A DNA stretch of 64,000 nucleotides from RYN-230 sp963760405 (GTDB taxonomy: Bacteria > Actinomycetota > Actinomycetes > Streptosporangiales > Streptosporangiaceae): positions 124,001 to 188,000 of the forward strand of contig CAVXCV010000005.1 in NCBI GenBank assembly GCA_963760405.1. Reading direction: 5' to 3'. A model generated the notes under the pieces. The model was not told the origin of the DNA. It saw nothing but the letters and a program-made list of their open reading frames with translations, and did not search any database. Both the position numbers and the translations under genes were made by a program. Position 1 is the first letter of the stretch. Each line of letters starts with the position of its first letter. This document shows positions 42,330 through 49,919 of the stretch, piece by piece.

Positions 42330-44292
42330 TTAGGCGGGCGGCACCTCCGGCAGGTAGGAGCGCCAGATGGGCTTCGCGGCGGCGCCGCGCGCCAGCCGGA
42401 GCAAGACCAGGACGAGCAGCGTGATCAACGCAGCGCCAGCGCCACCCTGCAGGCCACGCCCGCTGCCCCCACCGCTGCCGCTGCCAGGGCCGCTGCCGCC
42501 GCTGGTGCCGCCACCTGGCCCGGCCGGCGGGCGGGGCAGCGCGGAGGCTGGCGACATCGGTGCGCCGCCGCCCAGCCCGGGGGCGGCCGACGCCGGGAAG
42601 CTGGTGTCGGGGAGGCGGGGGCCCAGCAGGCTGGTGGTGGAGCTGACAACGGGGGCCAGGGCGCTGGCCGCGGCGAGAGTGGCCAGCGCGCCGGTAGCAG
42701 TAGCGGTAACCGGGGCCAGGGTGCCGGTCACGGCCGGGAGCACGGTCCCGGTCAGGCCGGTCACGGCCGGGAGCACGGCGCCGGTCAGGCCGGTCACGGT
42801 GCCGGTGACCGCCGGGAGGACGGTGCTGGTGAGCCCGGTGACGGTGCCGGTGACCGCCGGGAGGACGGTCACGGTCAGGCCGGTCACGGTGGCGGTGACC
42901 GCTGGGAGGACGGTGCTGGTGAGCCCGGTGACGGTGCCGGTGACCGCCGGGAGCGACGGTCACGGTCAGGCCGGTCACGGTGGCGGTGACCGCCGGGAGG
43001 ACGGTGCTGGTGAGCCCGGTGACGGTGCCGGTGACCTCTGGGAGGGCGTTTGCGGTGAGGCCGGTGACGGCCGGGAGGACGGCGCTGGTGAGCCCGGTGA
43101 CGGTGCCGGTGACCTCTGGGAGGGCGTTTGCGGTGAGGCCGGTGACGGCCGGGAGCACGGTGCTGGTGAGCCCGGTGACGGTGCCGGTGACCGCTGGGAG
43201 CACGGTGCCGGTCAGGCTGGTCACGGTGCTGGTGACGGCCGGGAGGGTGCCTGTGGTGAGGCTGGTCACGGTGCCGATGACGGCTGGCAGGGTGCTTGTG
43301 GTGAGGCCGGTGACGGTGGCGGTGGGGGCTGGTAGGGCGGTGGGGGCCGGGGTGGTGATGCTGGGCTGGGCGGCGCTGAGGCCGGTCGGGGTGATGCCCT
43401 GCACTGTGCCGTTCACGCTGGCGGCGGTGCTGGTGAGGGTGTTCACCGGGCTGGCAATCGCCGGGAGGGCGCTGGCCCCGGCAGTGGCTGCCTGGGTGCT
43501 GGCCTGGGTGATGCCCTGGAGGGCGCTGCCGAGGCTGGAGGCGGCCGCGGCGGCCGGCGCGGACGGTGAGCCCGGTGCCGCGCCGCCGCCCGGCCCGGCT
43601 GCGGCCGCGGCGGCCAGCACGTGGGCTGCGGCGGTGCTGACTGCCGGCCCGCTAGCGGCGGGGGCACTGCCCGGGACGCTGACCGCGGGGGCACTGACGG
43701 GGACGCTAGTGGCGGGGGCACTGACCGGGACCCTGACCGCGGGGATGCTGGCGGGGATGCTGGCCGCGGGGGCGGTTACTGCGGGGGCGGCCTGGACCGG
43801 GTTGGCGCCGGCGGCAGGGGGCTGGCTGGCCGTGCCCGGCGGGACCACGGACTGAGCGGGCTGAGCGGCCGGCTGGGCGGGCTGAGCGGCCGGCGGGGAC
43901 GTGCCCGGCTGGTTCTGGTTCTGCGGCGCGGCCGGCACCTGCCCCTGGGCTGGCGGTGGCGCGGGCGCCGGGGCCCCCTGGGCTGGCGGTGGCGCGGGCG
44001 CCGGGGCCGGGCCCTGGGTGACGTTCTGGCCGACGCTGCCGACGGCGCTGCTGACGGTGGACGCCGCAGTGGAGGCGGCCGATGAGACCAGATCGCCGAG
44101 GCCCGCAGTCAGCCCTGACGTTGCACCGCTGGGCGTTGTTGCAGGTGAACCGGGGTTTTGGACGGCGGAGGCCGGACGGGCCATGAGCAACGCGAAAACA
44201 AGCGCTGCGGTCAATCCCCCGCACGCGTACAGGCACACCCTCAGGGCCAGGATTAAGGCCCGGGCGAGGGTCGCAGACCCCTCCACGGGCAA
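42330..44292 (-). CDS. Repeat-rich surface protein with C-terminal membrane helix (apparent frameshift)
   Basis: About 653 residues if one base is removed. The N-terminus has a signal/anchor (LILALRVCLYACGGLTAALVFALLMARPASA), then Pro/Ala/Gln-rich and Val/Pro/Ala-rich stretches, then a long array of LPAVTGTVTGLT-type 12-13-residue repeats, a Gly/Ser-rich linker and a C-terminal helix (AALITLLVLVLLRLA) with a short cytoplasmic tail. An extra C in GGGAGCGACGG at about 42953, where other copies read GGGAGGACGG, shifts the frame; uncorrected, the protein ends in Arg/His-rich noise at 42268. Start TTG 44292 or GTG 44286. Function unknown; a cell-envelope stalk is likely. Confidence 0.65.
42717..43330. 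repeat. GACGGTGCCGGTGACC-type tandem repeat block
   Basis: More than a dozen diverged units of about 36-39 bp, sharing GTGACGGTGCCGGTGACC and GGGAGGACGG, encode the LPAVTGTVTGLT repeats of the surface protein. Some adjacent copies are identical over more than 60 bp (around 43000 and 43080), a sign of recent expansion and a risk for assembly. Confidence 0.88.
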
Positions 44293-44828
44293 CCAACTTA
44301 CCTAGATCCTGATAATTAAACGTAGTTCCTCATGATTCTTTAGGGCCGTATTTGGCGTGCTATTCGGTCCGGAACGGGTACCTGGCCGCCGAGAAGCGTT
44401 CTCCGGTCTGGCGCGGCGAACAACCCCAGCGTCTGGGCAGCGTGTCAGGGCAGCGTGCGAGACGGCAGATACCTACGTGTCTGGTGAGGTTTCAGGGGCG
44501 AAGGAGCTCCAGCGAGGCGAAGGATTTCCAACAAGGCGAGCGGGCTCAGCGAGCAGAGAACGCCTCGATGGGACCAGCAAGCCCCGGGGGGACCAGCAAG
44601 CCCCGGGGGGACCAGCAAGCCCCGGTGGGACCAGCAAGCCCTGGCGGGGCTGGCGAGTTCCGGCGGGGCTGGCGCGTTCCCCCGGGGGGTTATGTCCCGG
44701 ATCGGATGGGCCCGCGGCGCCCAGCTGGGCAGGTCCAGGCGGCCGGCCTGCGCAGCCGGGCCACATGGGCGCCGTCCTCCCCATAAGATCGGTGCCCAGA
44801 CAACCAGTGACTTCATTGGGGAACGCGG
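44293..44828. other. 536-bp divergent intergenic region upstream of asnB
   Basis: Starts with an AT-rich stretch (about 44300-44350) that probably holds the surface-protein promoter. The middle (44570-44650) is a 19-bp tandem repeat. Overlapping frames here have no start-site support or recognisable domain. An asnB promoter presumably lies between 44690 and 44820. Confidence 0.5.
44571..44646. repeat. Four 19-bp GGACCAGCAAGCCCCGG repeats
   Basis: Units begin at 44571, 44590, 44609 and 44628, exactly 19 bp apart, with one or two changes in the last two. They lie about 180 bp before the asnB start in non-coding DNA. Not divergent enough to be protein binding sites by design alone; a slippage product is simplest. 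Confidence 0.9.
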
Positions 44829-47153
44829 ATGTGCGGAATCACCGGCTGCCTGGCGTTGGCTCTCGAGGCAGACCCGGACCAGAGCTGGGTGCACACCGCC
44901 ACGGAGCGGATCAGTCACCGCGGGCCGGACGACGAGGGGTTCTATACCGACCCCGATGTGGCGCTCGGCTATAAGCGGCTGGCCATCATCGACCTGTCTC
45001 CCGGCGGCCACCAGCCCATGCGCTCCGCTGACGGCCGGTACTGGATGGTCTACAACGGCGAGATCTACAACTACGTGGAACTCGGCGAGGAACTGCGGCA
45101 GCAGGGCATAGTGCTGCGGTCAACGTCAGACTCCGAGGTGCTGCTGGAGACCTACGCCCGGGTCGGCAAAGACGTCGTGCACCGGCTGCGTGGCATGTTC
45201 GCGTTCGCTATCTGGGACACCTGGACTCGGGAGCTTTTCTGCGCCCGGGACCAGTTTGGCATCAAGCCGTTCTACTACCGGGTGGACCAGCGGCCCAGCT
45301 CAGCCTGGTCCGGCGCCGAGGCCCAGGCTGTGGACCACAACGGGCACGGCGCCTTCCCCGGGCCACCGCCCGCCGGGCCACCGCCCGCCGGCTCACCGCC
45401 CGTCGGCCCGGGCGATCCCGGGCCCGGAACCGCCTGGCCAGGTCCGGCCGCACCGGCCGGGCGGCATGGCGGGGGAGTCCCCGCACCCCGGCCAGCGCCG
45501 GGAATGGGCAGCACCTCGGGTGGCCGGGGACGGCACGCGGCTGGCAAGGGCCACCAGGCCGCCGACCACGGCCGGGGCGGCCACGCCCGGCCCGACAGCA
45601 GCCACAGCGGGCACAGCGGCCAGAACGGCCACGGCGGCCCGGACAGCGGCAGCGGCAGCGGCTGGACCGGCGCGGGGTACGGCGAGCCGCAGCCACCCAC
45701 CGGCCAGGAGTGGCTGCTGCGGTTCGCGTCCGAGCGCAAATGCCTGGCCAGCCCGGGCGAGCTGACCGAGCTGGATCGCGCGGCGCTGCGCCGCTACCTC
45801 GCGTTCCAGTACGTGCCCCCGCCGGACGCGCTGACCCCGCCGGTCAAGATGCTCCCGCCCGGGCACGCGATGATCGCCCGCCCCGGCGGCACTGTGGATG
45901 TGTACCGGTACTGGAAGGCCGACCTGCGGCCCGCCCGGCTGCCCAGCCCGGGCACGGCCGACAACATCCTCGCGGTCATGCGGGACTCGATCGCCGTGCA
46001 CCTGCGCAGCGACGCGCCGCTCGGCGCGTTCCTGTCCGGCGGCATCGACTCCGCGGCGATCTGTGCGCTGGCCGCCGAGCATCGACCTGACCTGCTGACG
46101 TTCACGGTCGGGTTCGAGCGCGAGGGGTACAGCGAGATCGACCGGGCGCAGGAGACGGCCGCCGCGCTCGGCGTCAAGAACATCCCCTACATGATCAGCG
46201 CGGAAGAGTTCTTCACTCACCTGCCGAGGATCATCTGGCACCTGGATGACCCGATGGCGGACGCCGCCGCGGTGCCGCTCTGGTTCGTGGCCCGGGAGGC
46301 CAGCAAGCACGTCAAGGTGGTGCTGTCCGGCGAGGGCTCGGACGAGCTGTTCGGCGGCTATGCCATCTACCACCAGCCCGGCGTGGTCCGGGCGGGCGAG
46401 CGGCTGCCGGGGCTGGCCCGGGTGCCGCTGAAACGGGCCGCGTCGCTCATCCCCGCGGGGGTCAAGGGCAAGGGGTTCCTGGAGCGGACCTCGACCCCGT
46501 TGCGGGACCGCTATATCGGGAACGCGCACGTGTTCATCGACGAGCAGGTGGACCAGATCGCCCGGCCGGGCGGCCGCAACGGCAGTGCCTACGCGGTCAC
46601 CGCCTCCATCTACGACCAGGCCGCCGGCGCGGACCTCGACGACGTCTCCACCATGCAGCTGGTCGATATCAACACCTGGCTGGCCGGCGACATCCTGGTC
46701 AAGGCGGACCGGATGACGATGGCGCACAGCCTGGAGCTGCGCGTCCCGTTCCTGGACCGCGAGGTGATGGCGGTCGCGTCCCGGCTGGCCCGCGAGGAAA
46801 AGATCGGCAACGGAACCACCAAAGCCTCGCTCCGCGAGGCAATGAGCGCGGTCCTGCCGAAGGCCGCGGCCGAGCGAGCCAAGCTGGGCTTCCCGGTGCC
46901 GATCGGGCACTGGCTCAAGGGTGAGATGCACGGCTTCGCCCAGCAGTTGCTGACCGAGGCCCAGACCGACCAGTGGATCGACCGGGCTGCCGCGCTCAGC
47001 CTGCTGGAGCGGTTCCGGGCCGGCGATCCCGAGGCGAGCTGGCGGCACATCTGGGTGCTGCTGGTGTTCTCGCTCTGGCATCAGATCTACGTGGAGCGGC
47101 GCTACGACCCCGCGGCCCTTGGCTGGGAGCGGGTCTCCGGAGTCGCCTGGTGA
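44829..47153 (+). CDS. asnB: Glutamine-hydrolysing asparagine synthetase with large low-complexity insert
   Basis: A 774-residue AsnB. Cys2 (MCGITG) is the glutaminase nucleophile; ISHRGPDDEGFY, VYNGEIYNYVELG and GMFAFAIWD follow. At residue about 152, just after DQFGIKPFYY, comes a 143-residue Gly/Pro/His/Ser-rich insert. The glutaminase domain resumes at EWLLRFASERKCL (about 295), where family members have only a short loop. The synthetase domain has FLSGGIDSAAICALAAEH (PP-loop) and GEGSDELFGGY. It makes asparagine from aspartate, or amidates another acid. The C-terminal VLLVFSLWHQIYVE is typical. Confidence 0.92.
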   Translation: MCGITGCLALALEADPDQSWVHTATERISHRGPDDEGFYTDPDVALGYKRLAIIDLSPGGHQPMRSADGRYWMVYNGEIYNYVELGEELRQQGIVLRSTSDSEVLLETYARVGKDVVHRLRGMFAFAIWDTWTRELFCARDQFGIKPFYYRVDQRPSSAWSGAEAQAVDHNGHGAFPGPPPAGPPPAGSPPVGPGDPGPGTAWPGPAAPAGRHGGGVPAPRPAPGMGSTSGGRGRHAAGKGHQAADHGRGGHARPDSSHSGHSGQNGHGGPDSGSGSGWTGAGYGEPQPPTGQEWLLRFASERKCLASPGELTELDRAALRRYLAFQYVPPPDALTPPVKMLPPGHAMIARPGGTVDVYRYWKADLRPARLPSPGTADNILAVMRDSIAVHLRSDAPLGAFLSGGIDSAAICALAAEHRPDLLTFTVGFEREGYSEIDRAQETAAALGVKNIPYMISAEEFFTHLPRIIWHLDDPMADAAAVPLWFVAREASKHVKVVLSGEGSDELFGGYAIYHQPGVVRAGERLPGLARVPLKRAASLIPAGVKGKGFLERTSTPLRDRYIGNAHVFIDEQVDQIARPGGRNGSAYAVTASIYDQAAGADLDDVSTMQLVDINTWLAGDILVKADRMTMAHSLELRVPFLDREVMAVASRLAREEKIGNGTTKASLREAMSAVLPKAAAERAKLGFPVPIGHWLKGEMHGFAQQLLTEAQTDQWIDRAAALSLLERFRAGDPEASWRHIWVLLVFSLWHQIYVERRYDPAALGWERVSGVAW

Positions 47154-47255
47154 CGGCGCGCTCGGACGATGGCGCCGACCGCGGCGCCGAGGTCGCCCGG
47201 GAATGGTCCGCCGCCGGCTCCCGGTTCCGGCTGAGCGCGGGCCCTGGCCACCGGG

Positions 47256-48284
47256 TCAGGGTGACAGGTCGATGACCGCGGGCAGCCCGCAGCGCAGGGC
47301 GACCGCCGGATCCCGGTAGGACACCAGCGCGGTGATGACCGGTTCGCCGTTCACCTCGCCGAGCTGCAGGATCTGCAAGCCGGTCACAGCCAGCTGGCCG
47401 TCCGCGCCCGGCTGGTAGACCGCGAAGGCAGGCTGCCCGTTGCACCATCCCGCCCGCAGCGTCACCCCGTGCGGGCGGGCGGCAGCGAAGATCACGTTCT
47501 CGACGAACCCGGCCACCGCATCCCGGCCGTCGAACCAGGCGGTCAGTGGCGGCATGGAGAAGCGGATGTCCTCGGCGACCAGCTGGACGAACCCGTCGAT
47601 GTCCGCAAGCTGCCAGGCGCGCACGTAGCGTTCGAGCAGCTGCCGGACCGGCGGGCTGGTGATGTCCGGCACCGGAGCAGCCGAGCTGGCCCGCACGGTC
47701 TCCCGGGCCCGGGACAGCAGGCTGTTCACCGCGGACGTACTGACCGCGAGCACCTCGGCGGTCTCCGCGTGGCTGAACCCGAGCACGTCCCGCAGCAACA
47801 GGGCCGCGCGCTGGCGCGGTGCCAGGCGCTGCAACGCCGCGACGAACGCCAGGCTGATCTCCTCGCGGCGGACCAGCGCCGCCTGCGGGTCCCCGGTCCC
47901 GTTGAGCTCCGCGTCACTCACCGGCTCGACCCACGCCAACTCCGGGTCGGGCGGCGCGGGCATCGACCCGGCTGCCACCGGCGGCCCGTAGCCTGCTGGG
48001 CTGAGCCGGGCCCGCCGGGATCGCAGCGCGTCCAGGCAGACGTTGGTCGCGATCCGGTGCACCCAGGCGCCGAACGAGCCTGAGCCGTCATGTGTCGCGA
48101 GCTTGCGCCAGGCGCGCTCAAGCGTGTCCTGGACAGCGTCCTCGGCGTCCGGGCCGGATCCCAGCATGCGGTAGCAGTGCCGGAAGACCGGCCGTTCGTG
48201 TGCTGAGACGAGCGTCGCGAACGCCGTGCCGTCCCCGGCCACAGCCCGCGCGAGCAGGTCATCCAGGTCGCCAGAAGCAGCCAT
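47256..48284 (-). CDS. ECF-type sigma factor with SnoaL-like C-terminal domain (SigG/TIGR02960 type)
   Basis: A 342-residue sigma factor. Region 2 (about 10-80) includes HCYRMLGSGPDAEDAVQDTLERAWRKL; region 4 (about 145-200) has FVAALQRLAPRQRAALLLRDVLGFSHAETAEVL. From about 215 a SnoaL-like domain, LLERYVRAWQLADIDGFVQLVAEDIRF to VSYRDPAV, replaces an anti-sigma protein in this class and is thought to regulate activity. It lies downstream of the VOC protein on the same strand. Confidence 0.88.
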   Translation of the reverse strand: MAASGDLDDLLARAVAGDGTAFATLVSAHERPVFRHCYRMLGSGPDAEDAVQDTLERAWRKLATHDGSGSFGAWVHRIATNVCLDALRSRRARLSPAGYGPPVAAGSMPAPPDPELAWVEPVSDAELNGTGDPQAALVRREEISLAFVAALQRLAPRQRAALLLRDVLGFSHAETAEVLAVSTSAVNSLLSRARETVRASSAAPVPDITSPPVRQLLERYVRAWQLADIDGFVQLVAEDIRFSMPPLTAWFDGRDAVAGFVENVIFAAARPHGVTLRAGWCNGQPAFAVYQPGADGQLAVTGLQILQLGEVNGEPVITALVSYRDPAVALRCGLPAVIDLSP

Positions 48285-48332
48285 TGCCGACCTTCCCGCT
48301 TTCGGATGTCCTGCCCGCGCCTGGCCGGCCGG

Positions 48333-48683
48333 TCAGGCGTCCGCGCTGGCCACGCCGACGACCTGGCCATGCGGGTCAGCTAGCAACCCGAAGGTTACGC
48401 CAGGAACCGACGTCGCTGGCTGGACGATGCGCCCCCCTTGAGCGACCGCGGCGTCCAGCGTAGCGGCGACGTCGGCCACCCCCACAAAGAACGTCACCAG
48501 CGGCTCGCCGCCCTGCAGTGGGCTGATGCCGCCTGGCACGGCGTCCTCGACCCCGGTGTCCACGTAGGTGTAGCCGGGCAGGCCGCCGTCGGGGTACGTC
48601 CAGCCGAACAGCTTCCCGTAGAACGTGCGGGTGGCGTCCGGGTCAGTGGACCGGATCTCGAAATGAACTACTGGCGCTGGCAT
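48333..48683 (-). CDS. VOC (glyoxalase/bleomycin-resistance) superfamily protein
   Basis: A 116-residue protein, one VOC module pair: VVHFEIRSTDPDATRTFYGKLFGWTY, then VTFFVGVADVAATLDAAVAQGGRIV and FGLLADPHGQVVGV. VOC proteins are small metal-dependent enzymes or binding proteins; the substrate is unknown. The start MPAPVVHFEI has AGAGGAG about 6 nt upstream. It lies between two sigma-factor genes on the same strand. Confidence 0.88.
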   Translation of the reverse strand: MPAPVVHFEIRSTDPDATRTFYGKLFGWTYPDGGLPGYTYVDTGVEDAVPGGISPLQGGEPLVTFFVGVADVAATLDAAVAQGGRIVQPATSVPGVTFGLLADPHGQVVGVASADA

Positions 48684-48800
48684 GAGTGCTCCTCTGGTCT
48701 CGGCGCGTTGCTTACGCCAGGTATGACGAGAGGAAACAGCCGGATCTCTCGGTCCAGCCCGCATGCAGAGGAACTATCTGCTGCCGTCAGAGCCGGGATC

Positions 48801-49385
48801 TCAGCCGGTTATCGGGGCGAGGCCGGGGCCTTTGCCCGGGGCGTACGCGGCGAGCTTGTCGCGCAGCCGGCCGCGGCCGCGGTGCAGCCGGGACATGACC
48901 GTGCCGATCGGAGTGCCCATGATCTCGGCGATCTCCTTGTACGCGTACCCCTCGATGTCGGCTAGGTACACCGCGACGCGGAACTCTTCGGGCAGGTCCC
49001 GCAGCGCCCGCAGGATCTCCGAGTCAGCCAGCCGGTCCAGCGCCTCCGCCTCAGCCGACCGGGCCTGCGCCGCCAGCGGGTCGGCCGGCAGCTGCCACTC
49101 CTGGAAATCGCCGCTGGCGGCCTGGCGCGGCTCACGGCGGCGCTTGCGGTACCCGTTGATGAACGTATTGGCCAGGATCCGGTGCAGCCAGGCCTTGAGG
49201 TTCGTGCCCGGCCGGAACTGGTGGAATGCGGCGTAGGCTTTGGCCGAGGTCTCCTGGACCAGGTCCTCGGCGTCCGTCGGGTTGCGCGTCATGCGGAGCG
49301 CGGCGGGGTAGAGCTGCCCGAGGAAGGGCACCACATCCTGCTCGAACCGCCGGTCGGCGTCAGGAGCCTGCTCGCTTGTCCCCAT
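48801..49385 (-). CDS. ECF sigma factor, SigR/SigH (ECF12-like)
   Basis: A 194-residue sigma factor close to actinobacterial SigR/SigH, which control the thiol-oxidative stress response. Region 2 has PAALRMTRNPTDAEDLVQETSAKAYAAFHQFRPGTNLKAWLHRILANTFINGYRKRRREP; region 4 has LPEEFRVAVYLADIEGYAYKEIAEIMGTPIGTVMSRLHRGRGRLR. The start is ATG with GGAG 6 nt upstream. A zinc anti-sigma factor RsrA normally follows; none does here, the VOC gene lying next instead. Confidence 0.9.
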   Translation of the reverse strand: MGTSEQAPDADRRFEQDVVPFLGQLYPAALRMTRNPTDAEDLVQETSAKAYAAFHQFRPGTNLKAWLHRILANTFINGYRKRRREPRQAASGDFQEWQLPADPLAAQARSAEAEALDRLADSEILRALRDLPEEFRVAVYLADIEGYAYKEIAEIMGTPIGTVMSRLHRGRGRLRDKLAAYAPGKGPGLAPITG

Positions 49386-49919
49386 CGGTACTCCGCTTCG
49401 ATTGCTCGTGTCACTCTAGAGACGTATGAGAGACCCGATCTGGCTCGGTGACGCACGTACTTTTTTTCTGCCCCGTCTCAAGTACTAACGTATTCTTACC
49501 CACGGAAGCTGAAGAATTCCTGAAGGCCTGCTGTGATGAGTTGCAGCCCTGCTCACCAGGTATTCGGAGCCGTGGGCGGGAGCGGACGGCCCTGCTCTCC
49601 CCGGATTTGACCGCCATGGTCTGCCCTCGTCGGTTCCAGTGTCCCCCCGGGGTCCGCGTCCCGCCTCCCCCGGGTCCGGTTCCGGCCTCTCCGCCCGCGG
49701 TCCGTCCCGGTTCTCCGCCCCGCCCGGGTCCCGGTTCTCCGCCCCGCCCCGGTCCGGTTCCGCGTTCTCCGCCCCCGCCCGGGGTCTCCCGCCCCACCCA
49801 GGGTCCGGTCTCCGTCTCTCTATCCCCTATCCCCACCCGCGGTCCGGCCTGCGGCCGGGACCTGAGCCCAAGGCAACCTGGGGCGTGCCGTAGCCCGGTC
49901 CCGGGGCAGGCGCGCCAGA
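49386..49919. other. 534-bp divergent intergenic region, sigma factor / methylase, with C/T-rich tract
   Basis: The left 110 bp are AT-richer (including a TTTTTTT run near 49463) and probably hold the sigma-factor promoter. From about 49637 to 49810 the plus strand is strikingly pyrimidine-rich, with repeats of GGTTCTCCGCCCCGCCCGG and variants. No gene is supported. Confidence 0.6.
49637..49810. repeat. Pyrimidine-rich TCCGCCCCGCCCGG repeats
   Basis: Roughly six loose copies of GGTCCCGGTTCTCCGCCC(CG) over 170 bp. The plus strand is almost free of A. Such strand-biased tracts can form unusual DNA structures or be a slippage product. Confidence 0.75.

Noticed and set aside
42717..43330. CRISPR or satellite array
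   Set aside because: Units of about 36-39 bp vary in length, have no unique spacers and encode peptide repeats.
41230..44600. A ydaO-type (cyclic di-AMP) riboswitch upstream of the LysM or surface-protein gene
   Set aside because: Such riboswitches often precede wall genes in actinobacteria, but the conserved core could not be found in 42241-42329 or 44293-44600.
44352..44786. A gene upstream of asnB
   Set aside because: Frames run through a 19-bp tandem repeat, lack a ribosome-binding site and have no recognisable domain.
45393..47081. A 562-codon minus-strand frame opposite asnB
   Set aside because: Asparagine synthetase motifs are on the plus strand; the minus-strand product is low-complexity noise.
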